Assembly: GCA_947561715.1 (NCBI GenBank)
Contig: OX387200.1
Coordinates: 21,826,501-21,890,500, forward strand
Source of the DNA: Ascidia mentula
Taxonomy: Eukaryota; Chordata; Ascidiacea; Phlebobranchia; Ascidiidae
DNA length: 64,000 nucleotides
Direction: 5' to 3'
The notes beneath the pieces are model-generated. The model saw only the letters and a program-made list of their open reading frames with translations. It had not been told where the DNA came from and did no database searches. The position numbers and the translations under genes were made by a program. Every line of letters begins with the position of its first letter. Within the stretch, counting starts at the first letter, position 1. Shown piece after piece: positions 16,498 to 31,101 of this stretch.

Positions 16498-18325
16498 ACT
16501 TCATTTCAAATGCTGCTAAACTTCCCTTCTTATATTTGTAGTTGTGTGGCACGGGCTTTCAGCTAGCCGACCATCTATTGCTTGACCACCTAAAATAATT
16601 AGTGTTAAATACAGTGAGATTAATAAAGGATACCTGACTCGATAACCTATGGTTTTATCGGTGCCCATTTCTTTGTGTTTTGTTGTGCAAAATACACATG
16701 ATTTTATTTCAATAGAGGTAATTTAACTTTGTAGCAACATAGGTTTTTTATTTTTTACTTGCAGCACACCCACCAGTATGTGAAATATAGTTGGCACTTG
16801 ATTGTGGCTCTTCTTTCTTGTCTACAGCACTAGATCACTATTTAAAAAAAAATGCTTCCATTTGAGCTTTTCTTTCCCCATGTTTCCTTATTATTAACAG
16901 ACATTAATTCCCTGCCAAAACATGTTTGCAAAAAGTATTTGAACATGTGCATAAAATTATAATTTGTGAAAGCTAACGTTATCAAAGGCCTATGCTGTTA
17001 ACAAGTAACGAATTTTTTAATTTTTGTTCAGGTATTACATTTATTTAAATATATATTTTACTACATATCAGTTGATTAGCAAAATTATACGTATTTACAG
17101 AAAAGAGGTTAACAAAATGGTAACTTTAAATTAACAAATTCGGTTCACAGCCATTGTATGAAAACTCAAAATCTATATGACAGTAAAATCATATTTTCCT
17201 TTAAGTAACAAAAAATAGCAATAGAACAAAATACTTGTACAGTATTATCGTGCACAAATTAGAAAAAAACTGAACCAAGACTTGGCCACATTTATGCCAG
17301 TCTCAATAACAATTGTACTTGTGCCACGCAAAAAATATCAAGCCTAAATTATACATGCACTGTAAATATGTATTAGGAGGTACTGATATCAAATTTACAT
17401 TACAACTTTTAGCAACATAATTACCACAATTTTCTAAGCTTGTTTGTTCTTGTCCACCCAGGCCCAAAACAGCTGATGCTCAAGGAAGAATAAACATAAT
17501 GCAGCTCCAAACAACGTTTCGATCACCAACTATTGTCAAAATTGATGGTGACCTACATATTACAAAGGTTAAATAGTAAGAAAAATTAACTGACTGTTCT
17601 GCAATATTGACAACACTAAGACTTTCGAATATGTAAGCATTGGGATACTGTAAAAAAACATCATTGTATTTACATCTAATTAGCAACCCAAGTGGATAGA
17701 TGGTTATGGTTTTATGATTCAAATTTGGGCTGCAACTCACTATTTGCAGACTGTTGGTCTGTGAGACACATTATTGGCCCCTTGTTTGACCATATGTGGG
17801 CTGAACGAGTAGCAAAAATGCTTTTTTTCAATTATAATAAAAAATACACTCAGTTGCAATGTAGTGTCAATCCCAACTCTTTTCAGCACAATAACAATAA
17901 AAGTAGATACATATATACCTGGAATCCTTCTTTAATATCCTCCATATGGCAGTTTAAGCTACCTATGACTTTTCTAGGAAGTTGTTTTATATTTTCCAAT
18001 GAAAATATTAGTGCCCTATCACGAGGTGAAACAGTCGATACATGAGAATACCATGTATATTTTTTACATGGTTTATGCGCTCTTATACTTGCACGTTATA
18101 TCTGTTATTTTAATTTAAGGGTTGAATTACCTGAATTAATTCATCGCCAATATTATTGCATTACACATCCACAGATATGACCGTTGACCATTAGTAAAAT
18201 AGAACACGAAACGGTGATAGCGTCCAACAATAGAGCGATAGATTCTATTTTCCCGCTTTAAATCGCAAATTGTGTCAGCTAACGTGCGCTATCTAACGAC
18301 TAATTGTCGACTAATGGGGTGGTCT
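16498..18325. mobile_element. Right arm of foldback element, second copy
   Basis: It is almost identical to 10449-12245 in the same orientation and ends in the same cgactaatggggtg terminus. The left arm and the 205-bp array are absent. Its outer flank is NAP1L intron sequence (gtctctgacaag...), not the gattatt seen next to the full element, so this arm was moved by duplication and rearrangement. Confidence 0.9.
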
Positions 18326-19078
18326 CTGACAAGAAAAATAATTTTGTTCAGAAAATTGGTATGCCAAGACATGAAAGATTAATTAAAATTCATTGCAACA
18401 CTTAAATACAATCAATGCAAATAAAAAATGTTTGTGGGTGTACAATATGAATAAATTGATCATTTTTCAGTGTACCGTTTGAATGACAAATCATGTAATA
18501 AATCGAATGGACTCATTTACAAGAATTTTGTCTTGAGATTCAAATGTTGATGGTGATTTGCAGAATTAGAGATTTATTTTAGTTGTTTGTAATCTTTCTT
18601 TTAAATCCTGCTGGGGAATACAAAAAAATGATAGCGCAAAAAACGGGAATTACCCGTGTGGTGGAACTAACCTAAAACTGGAGTATCAATTTCGACGATG
18701 GTGTTGAAATTTTGGTCGTAGAAGTGGTTGGCCTAATGTTAAATTATTTAATAATTATCATCTGTTATGTAGTTATGTATTGCTTCATTTCATTGGAATG
18801 AATTTTGTTTTTTGGTAATAATTATAACTGTAAAATAAAAAGCCGATTTTACGTGTCATTTAGAAATAATAAATTTGGCTCGTACCAGATCCAAAAGAAA
18901 AATATATCAGATTTTGTCGACAATCTGTGCCAAGACGTTAAGATATAGAATTTGATTGGAATGCCGCCTGGTCAATGGTCTCCAAAGAATCCATGCAAAT
19001 ATTAAACTTTCCAATCTGGGGCTTGTTGCATAGGCTATTTCTCCACAGAAACATAAATTGCGTCAACATAGGTGCAAG
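18326..19078. other. NAP1L intron-derived segment in unit 2
   Basis: It aligns with 5335-5665 (for example aaaaacgggaattacccgtg) and with 5688-5715 (gcaaatattaaactttcc). Roughly 320 bp at about 18665-18990 have no counterpart in the first copy. No exon is visible. Confidence 0.65.
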
Positions 19079-19248
19079 CAGTGGTGGGATTCAGCCGGTT
19101 CTATAGAACTGTCTCAAAAATTTTATAAGATCTGCGAACCGGTTGGCATCACTGGTTACTGTCAATCTGACTTTTTGTAGAAGAACCCGCTGAAAAATTA
19201 TGACTTTTGTGATAGAACCGACTGAAAAAAATTTGAATCCCACCACTG
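19079..19248. mobile_element. hAT-type MITE, second copy
   Basis: The orthologous insertion to 12471-12651. Termini are cagtggtgggattcagccgg and aatcccaccactg, with flanks ggtgcaag (19071-19078) and ggtacaag (19249-19256). It is 170 bp because of a short internal deletion around the ccggttcgcacc motif. Confidence 0.88.
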
Positions 19249-19357
19249 GGTACAAGATGCTGATTTTGTGATTGATCCTTTATTAATTACTATTATTTTC
19301 CTTGTTATTTACTCAGGCTAGACAATTAAACATACCTTCAAACCGAATTTCGCTTAA

Positions 19358-19533
19358 ATGTCTGTGAAAATGGAAAAGTAAAGGAATCCACAAGCAAAAG
19401 CTGAAAACACCCAGACAGAAACCCCAGCGAAGACGATTGAGTGAGAGTGATGACGGCGGAAGTTGTGTTGTCTGCGCAAACCATAGTAACCTATGCTGTG
19501 GGTTACTGTGATCATTACATCTTTATCAAATGC
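19358..19533 (+). pseudogene. ZNF598: ZNF598-like fragment, second and shorter copy
   Basis: It repeats the start of the fragment at 12731 (MSVKMEK..., then a frame with VTYAVGYCDHY). After atcaaatgc at about 19533 it jumps to sequence equivalent to 13240, deleting the rest of the RING and the downstream zinc fingers. Non-functional. Confidence 0.8.
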
Positions 19534-20110
19534 CGCCTAATAACAATACAACCTCAGATACAGACAATTATGCTATTTTTATTGGCTCATAATCTATTTG
19601 GGGTTTTATTGTGTTCAAGAGGATTTTGGTATTCATGGTTTCATTGCATTAAAAATAAAGCTGTGAAAGATTTTCAATTTATTGGCAACCAAAAACGTTA
19701 ATTACGAAGTGTAGCCAGGATTGCCATCCATTTCTAGACAAACACAGATGTGCTTACTGTTAGCAAATGCAGATAGTTAGACATTTTTTGGCACACATGT
19801 CATCCACATCAATAACCGTGCATGTCACAGCAGTATCACTTCAACCTTCTACTAAATTACAAAAAAAACGAACAAACAATCCTCACTTTAAGATGCATGA
19901 CAACCATCAGGTATATTTATTGAAGGTTGTATATTTCAAGCAAGGTTACACAGGAAAAATGGGGAACTTAATGCAAACACAGTGCCACAAGAATTGATTT
20001 ATGGGGAAATTTTAATCAGGATTTTGTACCATGATGAAAAAACTTGCAAGTAAATGAATACTTTTTATTGGTGTGTTAATGCCACTATACACATAATCTA
20101 TTTGGCCAAG
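19534..20110. other. 3' flank of pepsin C
   Basis: Repeated flank matching 13240-13947 and 1-468. The polyadenylation signal AATAAA on the minus strand is at 20064-20069. No gene seen. Confidence 0.6.
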
Positions 20111-22147
<2,037 letters not shown>

Positions 22148-23648
22148 TTTGCCAAACTTACTGGCAGCTAGGCAGAAATAAAACAACTTAACTCAGCAGT
22201 AAATGACAAAGAAACGTTCCTGTGTTAAAAAAACAAATTTTTTGTTTCATCACTACTTTATGCTGCCATTTGTTCCAAATCTAAGACAACCACGAAAAAA
22301 AAACACAGGTATGAATCAACATTCCAGCGTCGTTTTTTTTGTTTGGGCCTTACGTAATTAATTGCCTGCGCACGAGACAGGAAACGTGTGACAGCTTTTT
22401 TCCGGTTTTAACCGGTATACACACATAACTAATTGCATCGGCAATGCTCTTCCTAAAATTGACAAACCAACCCCTTCTCTGAAGATTATGTTTTGTCCTA
22501 AAAACACACACAAATAAAATCGTCCAAACACGTGATGTGTTACGTCATAATATCACGAGACTGAATGCTTACTTTGCAAAAACCTCTAAGAAAATGCCCA
22601 AGTCATGGGATTTGGACTTCCATTGCCAACACGGAAGCCAATTTTTTTTCTGCTTACAGCTGAAGCACAAAGCCTGTTTTTTGTTTCCAATAAACACTTT
22701 AGAAACTAAGTGCCAGAAGAGCAATTCCGATTAATAAAATGTTTTTTATTGTTAAAAAAAACGGTTGAGTTGAATTCATTATGGGTTAACATGTCCTGTT
22801 TCATTAATTGTCCACAAGCAAAGGTTGTGCAACTCCTTTTATTTTAGCCTTTGCAGTGGACATAATTAACTGACATTTGTTTGTCTCTGCCTATTCAACA
22901 ATACCATACATGTGAAGCAACCGCAGCTCTCTGCGCACTTCCGCTGGCTTGCCTCTGCCCACGTTTTGCTTTTCATTGTTACAACTGACTTCGTATTGCC
23001 CTTGGTAGTTATGTCGTTTACATGGATCCTTCGACATGCATTGTTATAGTCTCCTATGTGGCAGATCGCAGCAATTACTAATTTGTTGCTGCTTTGTCTT
23101 TCATATCATCTTGTGCAGAAACAGATAAAAGAGGACGGTACGTATGTAGACTTTCAAGGCCATCGGTCTTATGTAGGCTACAACTTAATGTTTAATTTTG
23201 CCAATAAGACAGATTCTATGAAATTACAATACGCGTGACAGCAATCACATTGTATTGCATCAATATATTTGTGAAAGTGACCACTACAGGAATCACTGCT
23301 GAAGTCTCTTCGACAAGAAGGGGGTTATTGTTCAGACTTAAACCAAAAATGACCTGAAATATGAATATGTGCAGAACAACTCACTGCTGATGCTGCCAGG
23401 CAAATTATCAATACACGAAGACTCCTCTGGCAATAAACTGTTATATATTTGACAGCAACCCTCTGTCCAGTCAATATTACAACCATTTTAAACATCAAAC
23501 CCAATGAATTGACCACCTTGTGTATTAAATAAACTGCATACATGGTTTCGTTTACAGTCACAAAATACATGTGTCTTTTAAACTTTAAAACAAGCTGCGA
23601 AGAAAACATAGTAATTTACAGATTACGACATTTTGCCTAAATATATTC
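22148..23648. other. Upstream of pepsin C; NAP1L 3' remnant
   Basis: 22148-22670 matches the upstream regions of A and B. At about 22755-22860 there is a second copy of the NAP1L 3' end and terminal-exon tail (compare 3136-3230). It shows that the pepsin and NAP1L tail were neighbours before the duplications. 22870-23648 has no recognised gene. Confidence 0.6.
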
Positions 23649-25937
23649 TCAGTCTATTGAGTTCAACTTAGCGAATCCCACACGGCTGTTGGTGAAGTCG
23701 AAAGTGGTGTAGTAATTCCTCATGAAGGATGCACCCAAGATCCACAATGGACCCGCGGGTAAGAGAATGCCGTTAGAAGTAAATAAAGACAAGCAAGCAT
23801 TGTTTGAACCGGGAATCTGTGGGGAGAAAACACTTTCACATTAGGTCATCTTTTTATAATACGTGACTTACGTAGAAAACATATTGTTTTGGGGTGAGGG
23901 TGTAATGGACGCCGGCCAGAGTAATGGTAATTTTCGGCATTCTTGAGATCAGTGAACAAGAGAATTCGAACTGCAATATATGTAAACTTTTTTTCAATGA
24001 GATTGCCACTACCAACATTCAAAAAAATTAAACGAATTAATTTCAAGCATCCCACCAAACCGTCTAGTGTATCACCATTGAAACCGATAGCCTTGTTAAT
24101 CAAGAGTACTTCATCGCTTGGGCCAGTAATGAACCTCTCATCAGAAGCAAGCAAAACCTGGCAACCTCCTACACATGCTCTTGTACCAGAGCTGTCAGCA
24201 ACTGTTAAACCGTCCATGGCAATAATCCAATGTCCCTGAAAGTAATATAATCGTTACTCGTTCGTTATTATTTCCGCCATTTCCTTCTTGCCTTTTTCAC
24301 AACTTTGTGGTAGTTAAACTTGCCAGTGAATCTCGAAGGGTTTACACCACCCAAGTACAATTCCCCACCGTCTGATTGCTGTGGATTTCTAAAATTATTT
24401 GCACGGTTTGACTTTACCACAAAATCCTTTGTGTTAAAAAAATACAAAAATAAAATTGAGTTAATTGTCCTAATGGTTCGTATTAATATTTATCCCACTT
24501 CCTCCCAGGAGCCAATATTTTGGTCTTGAATGGCTCACAGTCGAGGACAACTTCAAGTAGTTTTTAACAGTTTTTCCTGGCGTTTTACAATCGAATAAAG
24601 ATGTCAACTGATTTACTTGTTTAGATACAATGAAAACTGGTTCTTTGCCACGACTTTCTGCTCGAACATTTGGGAGAAAACAGGCGTAATTCCGTTGTTA
24701 GACTGCTCAGGATATCCCAATCCAAAATATCCATCAAATGGCTCATTAGCATCCATGTCTGCAGGCTCTCTGGTTGTTTCGGCAAAGGTCTGGTTGAAAC
24801 TTTTCAAGCCGCCAACCTAATTACACCAATTTTGAGATATTAAAGTACCGCACCATTGAAAGTGACTGGCATAAAAAAAAAACAATCTTGGATTGAATTG
24901 ATCGTTATGATATTGTTCTTAGATCACAGAACCAAACATTTAGCAAGAAATTAAATTGTAAGCGTTTTTACCGAGACCACATCTTGGCTACAATAACCAA
25001 ATAGGAAATTGCCGACTATTTTCGTCCCATTTTTAACATAAGTGGAGGAAGCAGCACTGTCATATTTACGATGGTTCACTGGAAAAAATCGAATATAATC
25101 ATGTGAAAAAGTGTGTAAAACAAGATGAAAACCGGAAGATGTTTCTTACCGCATGACTTGTCAATTTTGTTGCAGTGAATCGACGGAATCCACAAATTTG
25201 ACATCGATGTGCAAAAAACAACTGCAAAAGTTTGTGGAGGGGTTCCTATTGATATCTCTCCATAATAATCCAACTGTCAAATAAGGACATTCACTAAATG
25301 AGCTTCAGTGTTCTACCATAACCTTATTCTTACCGTATGGTCATTGATAAGCATTTCCCGACCATGTACAACACGAGCACTACGAGCAAAGTTGAAATAC
25401 TTCGTGTACGTGAAGTTGCTGACGTCTGCTCCACGAAATTCAACGTTTTGACGAGTTGTTTTATGGTGAGACTGAAGCCTTATACTAAAAAAATGTCGTA
25501 AGTTAACAATCTATGTATGTGCATGACTTTGTATGAATGTCACAAGTCAATTTCTGAGACACTAAAAGTTTAGGAAGCGCTGCTACAACATAAGCACCTG
25601 CAAAAACGGTTCAACACTTATTCAAGAAACATACATTAATTGGCAACATAAGGTTTGCAGGCTTCGCAGCCAAAGCACTGCAGCAAAGCTGGATCCTTAT
25701 GATGAGGATGATACGAGCTGTGATTGCCAAATATAAAGGGCTTGCGCAGTGGGGCGATCCTGTCTTGCTATGGGAAAGCATGATTACTTCTTAATTGGCA
25801 ACAGTAATGTTTTATGCAATCCAGTTAGGCTATAATGCTTGGGCTGCGAAGTAAACCAAATAAATTGCCAACACTTACATTTGACTATTGCTCAGTGTAC
25901 TCAACAGCAGAAGATATGCAATTACTTTTTTCATCAT
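23649..25937 (-). CDS. Pepsin-like pseudoprotease D (both catalytic Asp lost)
   Basis: Nine exons on the minus strand: 25879-25937, 25334-25484, 25150-25273, 24972-25078, 24617-24816, 24292-24388, 24056-24235, 23872-23970 and 23649-23816. They give an open 394-aa protein with a signal peptide ([16 protein letters not shown]), a propeptide and the A1 fold ([31 protein letters not shown]). The DTGSS motif reads [11 protein letters not shown], so Asp is Cys91. The second motif reads [13 protein letters not shown], so Asp is Ala276. The flap segment is IVGNFLFGY, without the usual Tyr-Gly-Thr-Gly. The structural cysteines are kept. It is therefore a well-preserved but non-catalytic relative; ligand binding or inhibition is inferred only. 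Intron 6 uses a GC donor (aaaaag/gcaaga). Intron 1 holds a MITE at 25669-25853. Confidence 0.9.
25669..25853. mobile_element. Short inverted-repeat MITE in intron 1 of pepsin D
   Basis: Imperfect inverted arms of about 34 bp: ggcttcgcagccaaagcac... and ...gcttgggctgcgaag. A ttaattggcaaca direct repeat occurs at about 25637 and 25791. Parts of the interior (for example aatataaagggc) reappear inverted at about 36500-36540, next to the tRNA-like repeat, so this is a dispersed family. Confidence 0.65.
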
Positions 25938-27474
25938 AGTATAAGAAGCAGCCACTGAGTTCATAAACAAAACAGTTGATAATAAACAACTAATTAAACC
26001 TGCGAAAGAACCAAGCTTTACACTTTGGAAGAAGGACCATATGATCTAGCTGAGAAAATAATTGATGGAGTTGATGTGAAACTTTAAACAAATAAAAGTG
26101 AATTCAACAGGAAGTCTGCCTTCATTCATGAGAAGTGCGTACGTGGTTTTTGGTTGAAACCGATACTGGCGAGGTAAAGACAAACCATAGGAAGCGCGAC
26201 TTGAATCCTGAAGGAGAACTTTCCTCTACAGCTCCTCCAATATCATAGTGCGGGTAGTTTGTTTTCTTCGCCAACTGCAGTCCAACATTAACGAAGAGAT
26301 GACGTAACATCATGTGCATTTATATCTTTCTTATTTGGTCTCAGACGTTGTTTCGCAACCGGTGTGCCACGAGACGTTGTTAGATACGCCGCGGTGTAAA
26401 TACAAACCGGATTTTTTTTATTTTCAAAAACTCTTGACGTTTACGCAGTTGTACAATTTGTCAGGACAACTTCAAACCTTCAGCAAAAACCGCATTTGTG
26501 TAACCATAAGTCCAATGTGATGTCAAAACTCTTACAAATTGTTTTGATGTGCGCCGCCAGATTTGGAAAGTTTATTATTGTGACGTCATTGTGAAAAGAT
26601 TGCGGATCTTACGTCACGAGGGTGACATCATTAAACCTCATGGAAAAATTTTGTGGCGATTTTCTTGAATGCTTGATTTTGTTAAAAATACCTAACCACA
26701 GGCAGCTATTATGCAGCAGTACATAATGGAACAGTCGTCAATAGCCCAGAGTTATAGGTGGTTTTATAGGTCTGTCATTGAACATTCTCATCAGTATGAA
26801 TTTGATGGTTGCGGAAATTGTGCATTTACCTGAAGATAAAGCTAACATTGTGGGGTGGAGGTGACATTATAATTAAAAACACCAGGATCTGAACAATTAA
26901 ATTGATGGCGAAAGGCGTCAACTGCGCGACGGAATGTTGTAATTGACAAAATAAAATCCCCGAATTACTGAGGTCTGATTTTCAGGTGAGATTTCTACAC
27001 ACTTGCATTCGGTTAATGAAACTTTGACCTACAACGAAAACGTAGCCATTGTGGCAAAGCGTATAACAGGTTCTTTGTCAAACCGGGCTCACGTGTTTCC
27101 TGGATGAGCTGCAAAGTTAAGATGTTGAATAGTGACTTGTGTATGAAGGGAACCATGGTTCAGCAAACTCAATCCTTACCAGCCACATACAATGGAGTTT
27201 TGTAATAGGATATACTGCATGGAGGCTGTGATAAAAGGTTGTATAAATACAGAAGCTTACCAATATACACTTTTTACATACAATATGCACTTTTCAGGAC
27301 TTGCAAAGGCTATTCTGGATTTTAATTTGAGCAATTTTTACATTTTGCGAAACTTCAGAACAAGAAAAGACACATTCAAGATTACATACAGATGATTAAG
27401 ATGTTCACTGTGAAACATTCTACATCAGGTTCACTTCACATATAAAAAATTCTATTTGGAAGCCAAAATATCTG
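25938..27474. other. Intergenic region between pepsins D and E
   Basis: No recognised gene. A slightly GC-richer stretch at 26122-26319 is open on the minus strand (65 codons) but matches nothing I know and lacks convincing splice sites. A palindromic tgacgtca (CRE-like) lies at 26581-26588, with a related ttacgtca at 26609-26616; whether they matter is unknown. Confidence 0.5.
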
Positions 27475-29459
27475 CTATGGCTTCAATGCAGCGAATCCAA
27501 CGCGGTTGTTTGCAAAATCGAAAGTCGTGTAGTAATTTTCAATGAATGGATTTCCCAAGGTCCAAAGTGGACCCACAGGTGGCAGCACATCTACACCATA
27601 GAACACAGAAAAGCATGTCTTCTCACTCTACAACACAACGTGGTTTTGTGGTTAATCAAATCAATGTTATTTACCTGGTCGATACAAGCAGAATAAATAA
27701 TATTAATCACACATCGACGAAAACAGTAATTTTCACCGACCCTAAAAATATATTGCTCCGGTGTTAGAACGTATTTGAGGCCAGAAAGTGTGATGGTAAC
27801 ATTTGGTAGCTTGGTGACGTTTGCGCAGGGTAGTATAGACTGGAATGTAAATAAAGTGTTTGTGCAGTAATTGCCAAGTTGTGAAAAGGGAATAATTAAA
27901 CAAAACTAGCCACGCACCGCTTCGCGTTTTCTCATCTGTCGAGCACCGATAGCATTGTTGATCTTTAGGGCTTCGTACTGGGGTCCATTAATCAGACCAG
28001 TCGACGACCCCAGGACAACCTGACAGCCTCCAACACAACATTTGACGCCATTGCTGCCACCAACTGTCAAACCGTCCATAGAAATCTGCCAGTATCCCTT
28101 AAAGGCAGTTTCAATCGTTACTCCAAATTCACCAGTTCGAAAACATGTATTTACTTGCCTTCTTTACAACTTTGTGGTAGTCAAACTTGCCAGTGAATCT
28201 TGTAGGATTCACATCACCCAAGTACAACTCCCCACCATCTGCTTGCGACGGGTTACTGAAATTAATATAATGTTAATTTTACCTTGAACCGACTTACGTT
28301 CAATGTATAACTCTGATGTCGGAATGTTGTTGGCGACACAAATTCACTGACTTACTTATTTAGATACAACGAGAACTGGTTCTTTGCCACGGTTCCTTGC
28401 TCGAACATTTGAGTAAAAACCGGCGTAATGCCGTTTATGGAAATTTCAGGGTATCCCATTCCGAGCACCCCATCAAATGTAGCTTCAGGGTAGTTTGGTT
28501 CTTGTGTTATTTCAGCAAAGGTTTGGTTGAAACTCTTTACACCACCAATCTAAACTTAACAAAATAATTCGCTGTTAGTAAAGTTGCTGCAATTAATACA
28601 AAATTCATCAACGTGTACCGATTGCTTAATGCTTACGTGTACCGATTATTGACAAGACAACATCCAATTAACGCATAACGAATGCTTCGATATGTTTTAG
28701 TTCGAAATTATTTTTAATTATCCATAAATCGGAGTTAATAGGAATTCCTAACTGTGTAGAGCGTAACTTCTATCTTACCGAGACAATATCTTGGCTGCAA
28801 AACCCGCCGTAGCCTCGAAAGGTAACTTTTTGTCCGTTTTTAACAAATGTTGAGGATGCGGCGCTGTCATATTTGTGTTTGCTTGCTGTAAATATCACAG
28901 ACTATCATGGAAGAATCTGCATTACGTTGCACTACTCAATGCAAGCAATCCTAAGGGTTCTACTTACCATAGGCAGGATTAGACTTCTTGCAGTGAGCCG
29001 AAGGAACCCACAAATTAGAAAATTGTAGGTCAATGATAACATTAAAAATCTGTGGCGGCGTTCCTATTGCAATCTCTCCGATATAGTGTAACTGTAATAA
29101 GATATCCACGTGAAGTGTGGCTTAACTGCAACCATGCACTTACATTATGGTAGTTCATCAGTGGTTGACGACCATTTCCAGTAGCAGCAAACTTCAAGTA
29201 CTTCGTGTTTGAGTGTTGGATAGCAGGATGAAATGTTTTTCGACGTTGGAGTTTGATTCTAATAAGTTAAAAAATCAAAATTCAAATCGACGAAGTTTTT
29301 GCGAAACGCGTTTTATCAAACGGCGAAATAAAAATATTGCATGTTATATTCAAGTGTTGCACATACAGGCCTTCATTTACTATGTTTTATCAGTAGTACT
29401 TACATGTGACCGTTGCTCAATGATTCCAAGACGAGGAGAAATCCAATTACTTTTATCAT
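27475..29459 (-). CDS. Pepsin-like pseudoprotease E (catalytic motifs degenerate)
   Basis: Nine exons on the minus strand: 29404-29459, 29144-29258, 28968-29091, 28779-28885, 28356-28549, 28159-28255, 27918-28097, 27741-27839 and 27475-27627, coding an open 374-aa protein. It has a signal peptide ([17 protein letters not shown]), a short propeptide and the A1 fold ([34 protein letters not shown]). DTG is replaced: the motif reads [11 protein letters not shown], keeping Asp78 but with Leu-Gln after it. The second Asp is Gly261 ([13 protein letters not shown]). The flap is VTFRGYGGF. The first disulfide loop has lost its second Cys ([13 protein letters not shown]). Intron 6 uses a GC donor, as in D. 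It is probably secreted and non-catalytic. It could be a decoy, a carrier or a surface protein; no direct evidence favours one. Confidence 0.9.
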
Positions 29460-31101
29460 CTTTTCAATACACAAGAGTAGTGGCTCGAACGAAGTGTGCA
29501 GCTTGTTTGTCGGTAAACTGAGCGACGCAAGTTTCTAATTTAAACGAGACGCAACTTGATGGGAGAAGGCGAACGCTATAAACAGGATGTTGGACGTTAA
29601 TTGCACAAAAGAAATTTCAACAGTTGCTGCGCAAGCAAAAAGTGAAGCCATTGTATTAACGTCGACGCAACATAAAGCTGGAAGCAGAAAAGCAACTGAA
29701 AGTTCACAACAAAGTGTTTTACGTTTTTCCCTGTTGTCGCTCGAAAGATCACTGGCACACAGGCTGAAGAGAATTGATTTTAGTTTCACGTTACTTACAC
29801 ATATCAAGTTTGTTATAGAAAATTTTGTCATGTTGTTTCCAGTGGTGCATTGTTGATTTTCGATGATTTATGAGTTCCTGTTTTTTTCTACATAAAATCT
29901 CATTACAGCCAATAAAACATCTCAAACTGTTGGCTTTACAACGAATGCCGAAACGTTTCTGCACATACCGATTTCTATCATAATTCGCTTGGAAATATTT
30001 CGGAATGAAGTTGAACACCGTACGGCTGAAGTTAAGCAGACAAGTACAAACTGAACAAATGACCCCAAGTTACAAGAAAATCTTCATGATTCCTTGTATT
30101 GTTTAATCAGTGGACGACAGGCTAATAACCAATGAAAAAGCGAACGCAAGTAGACTATTACGACGCGTCAGTTAAATTCCCATGAAAAGCAAATGAATAT
30201 CTCTCAAACGCAACCAACACTTCATTGAATACAGATCAGGTAACGATAACTTATTCTGCCTAGTTTTAAGTCAATATTTTATATCCAAATATTGTCATTT
30301 TAACAACTGACAATCGATTTGTGAGATATTGCAGCAACAAGAAACTAACAAAAGTGCAACAAATGTGTTGTGAAAATGTCGACCATATATCTGCATATAT
30401 TGATCATACATTTATCGATATTGGGACTCTTGTCTGTGTAAATACTTGAACAATGTATCTCCTGCTTTACAAGGTACACCACGCTATTATATCTTAATCA
30501 CAATATTGGCTGCTTTGACGAAATGGACAAATGTAAAGCACTGGAAATAGCATATATTATTTCAAAATTATTGTGTTTGTTGAAGGATTTTATACGGAAG
30601 AAGAGGAATCCCAAGAATTAAACACCTTGTCAATAAATTGAAGATACATTGTCACAGTTACTACAAGAGCTGTTGCCCAAAACTGCATGCAATTATCTGT
30701 GTAATTTAATATTGAGTGGAATGTAATCAGATTAACATATAATATTGCGTGAACTTCCATACACGAGGTGGCGCAGTGGAGGAACTTGCATGAATATTGC
30801 AATATATTGACATAGGAGTTTTAAAACAGCGTCAGCAAACATCAGAACACAAGGTGCTAAACTCTGTGTGGGAACTTAAATGATTTTTCACTGTGGTCTC
30901 TGTTAAAATCCCAAAATGTCGAGGCCTGACAACAAACTTTTACATGTTTTAAAACAGTTACAGCGTGTAATTGGAACAGGATTATTGGCAACGAAGTTGT
31001 TCAATTTAAGGGAAGTGTGTTTTATGTGTGCACAGGGGAAGTGTTGTGTGTGCGTTGCCGTGAACAGGGCATAAATACGGACACATTGTTAATTATGTTT
31101 T
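29460..31101. other. Intergenic region between pepsin E and the GLUT gene
   Basis: Upstream of E and downstream of the transporter. On the minus strand a tttatagc, a weak TATA-like sequence, lies near 29576, about 115 bp before the E start codon. Several 70-100-codon open frames overlap on both strands at 29.5-29.9 kb, but none resembles a known protein. No gene called. Confidence 0.5.

Noticed and set aside
26122-26319. 65-codon minus-strand frame upstream of pepsin D
   Set aside because: Slightly GC-rich, but no homology recognised and no splice partners.
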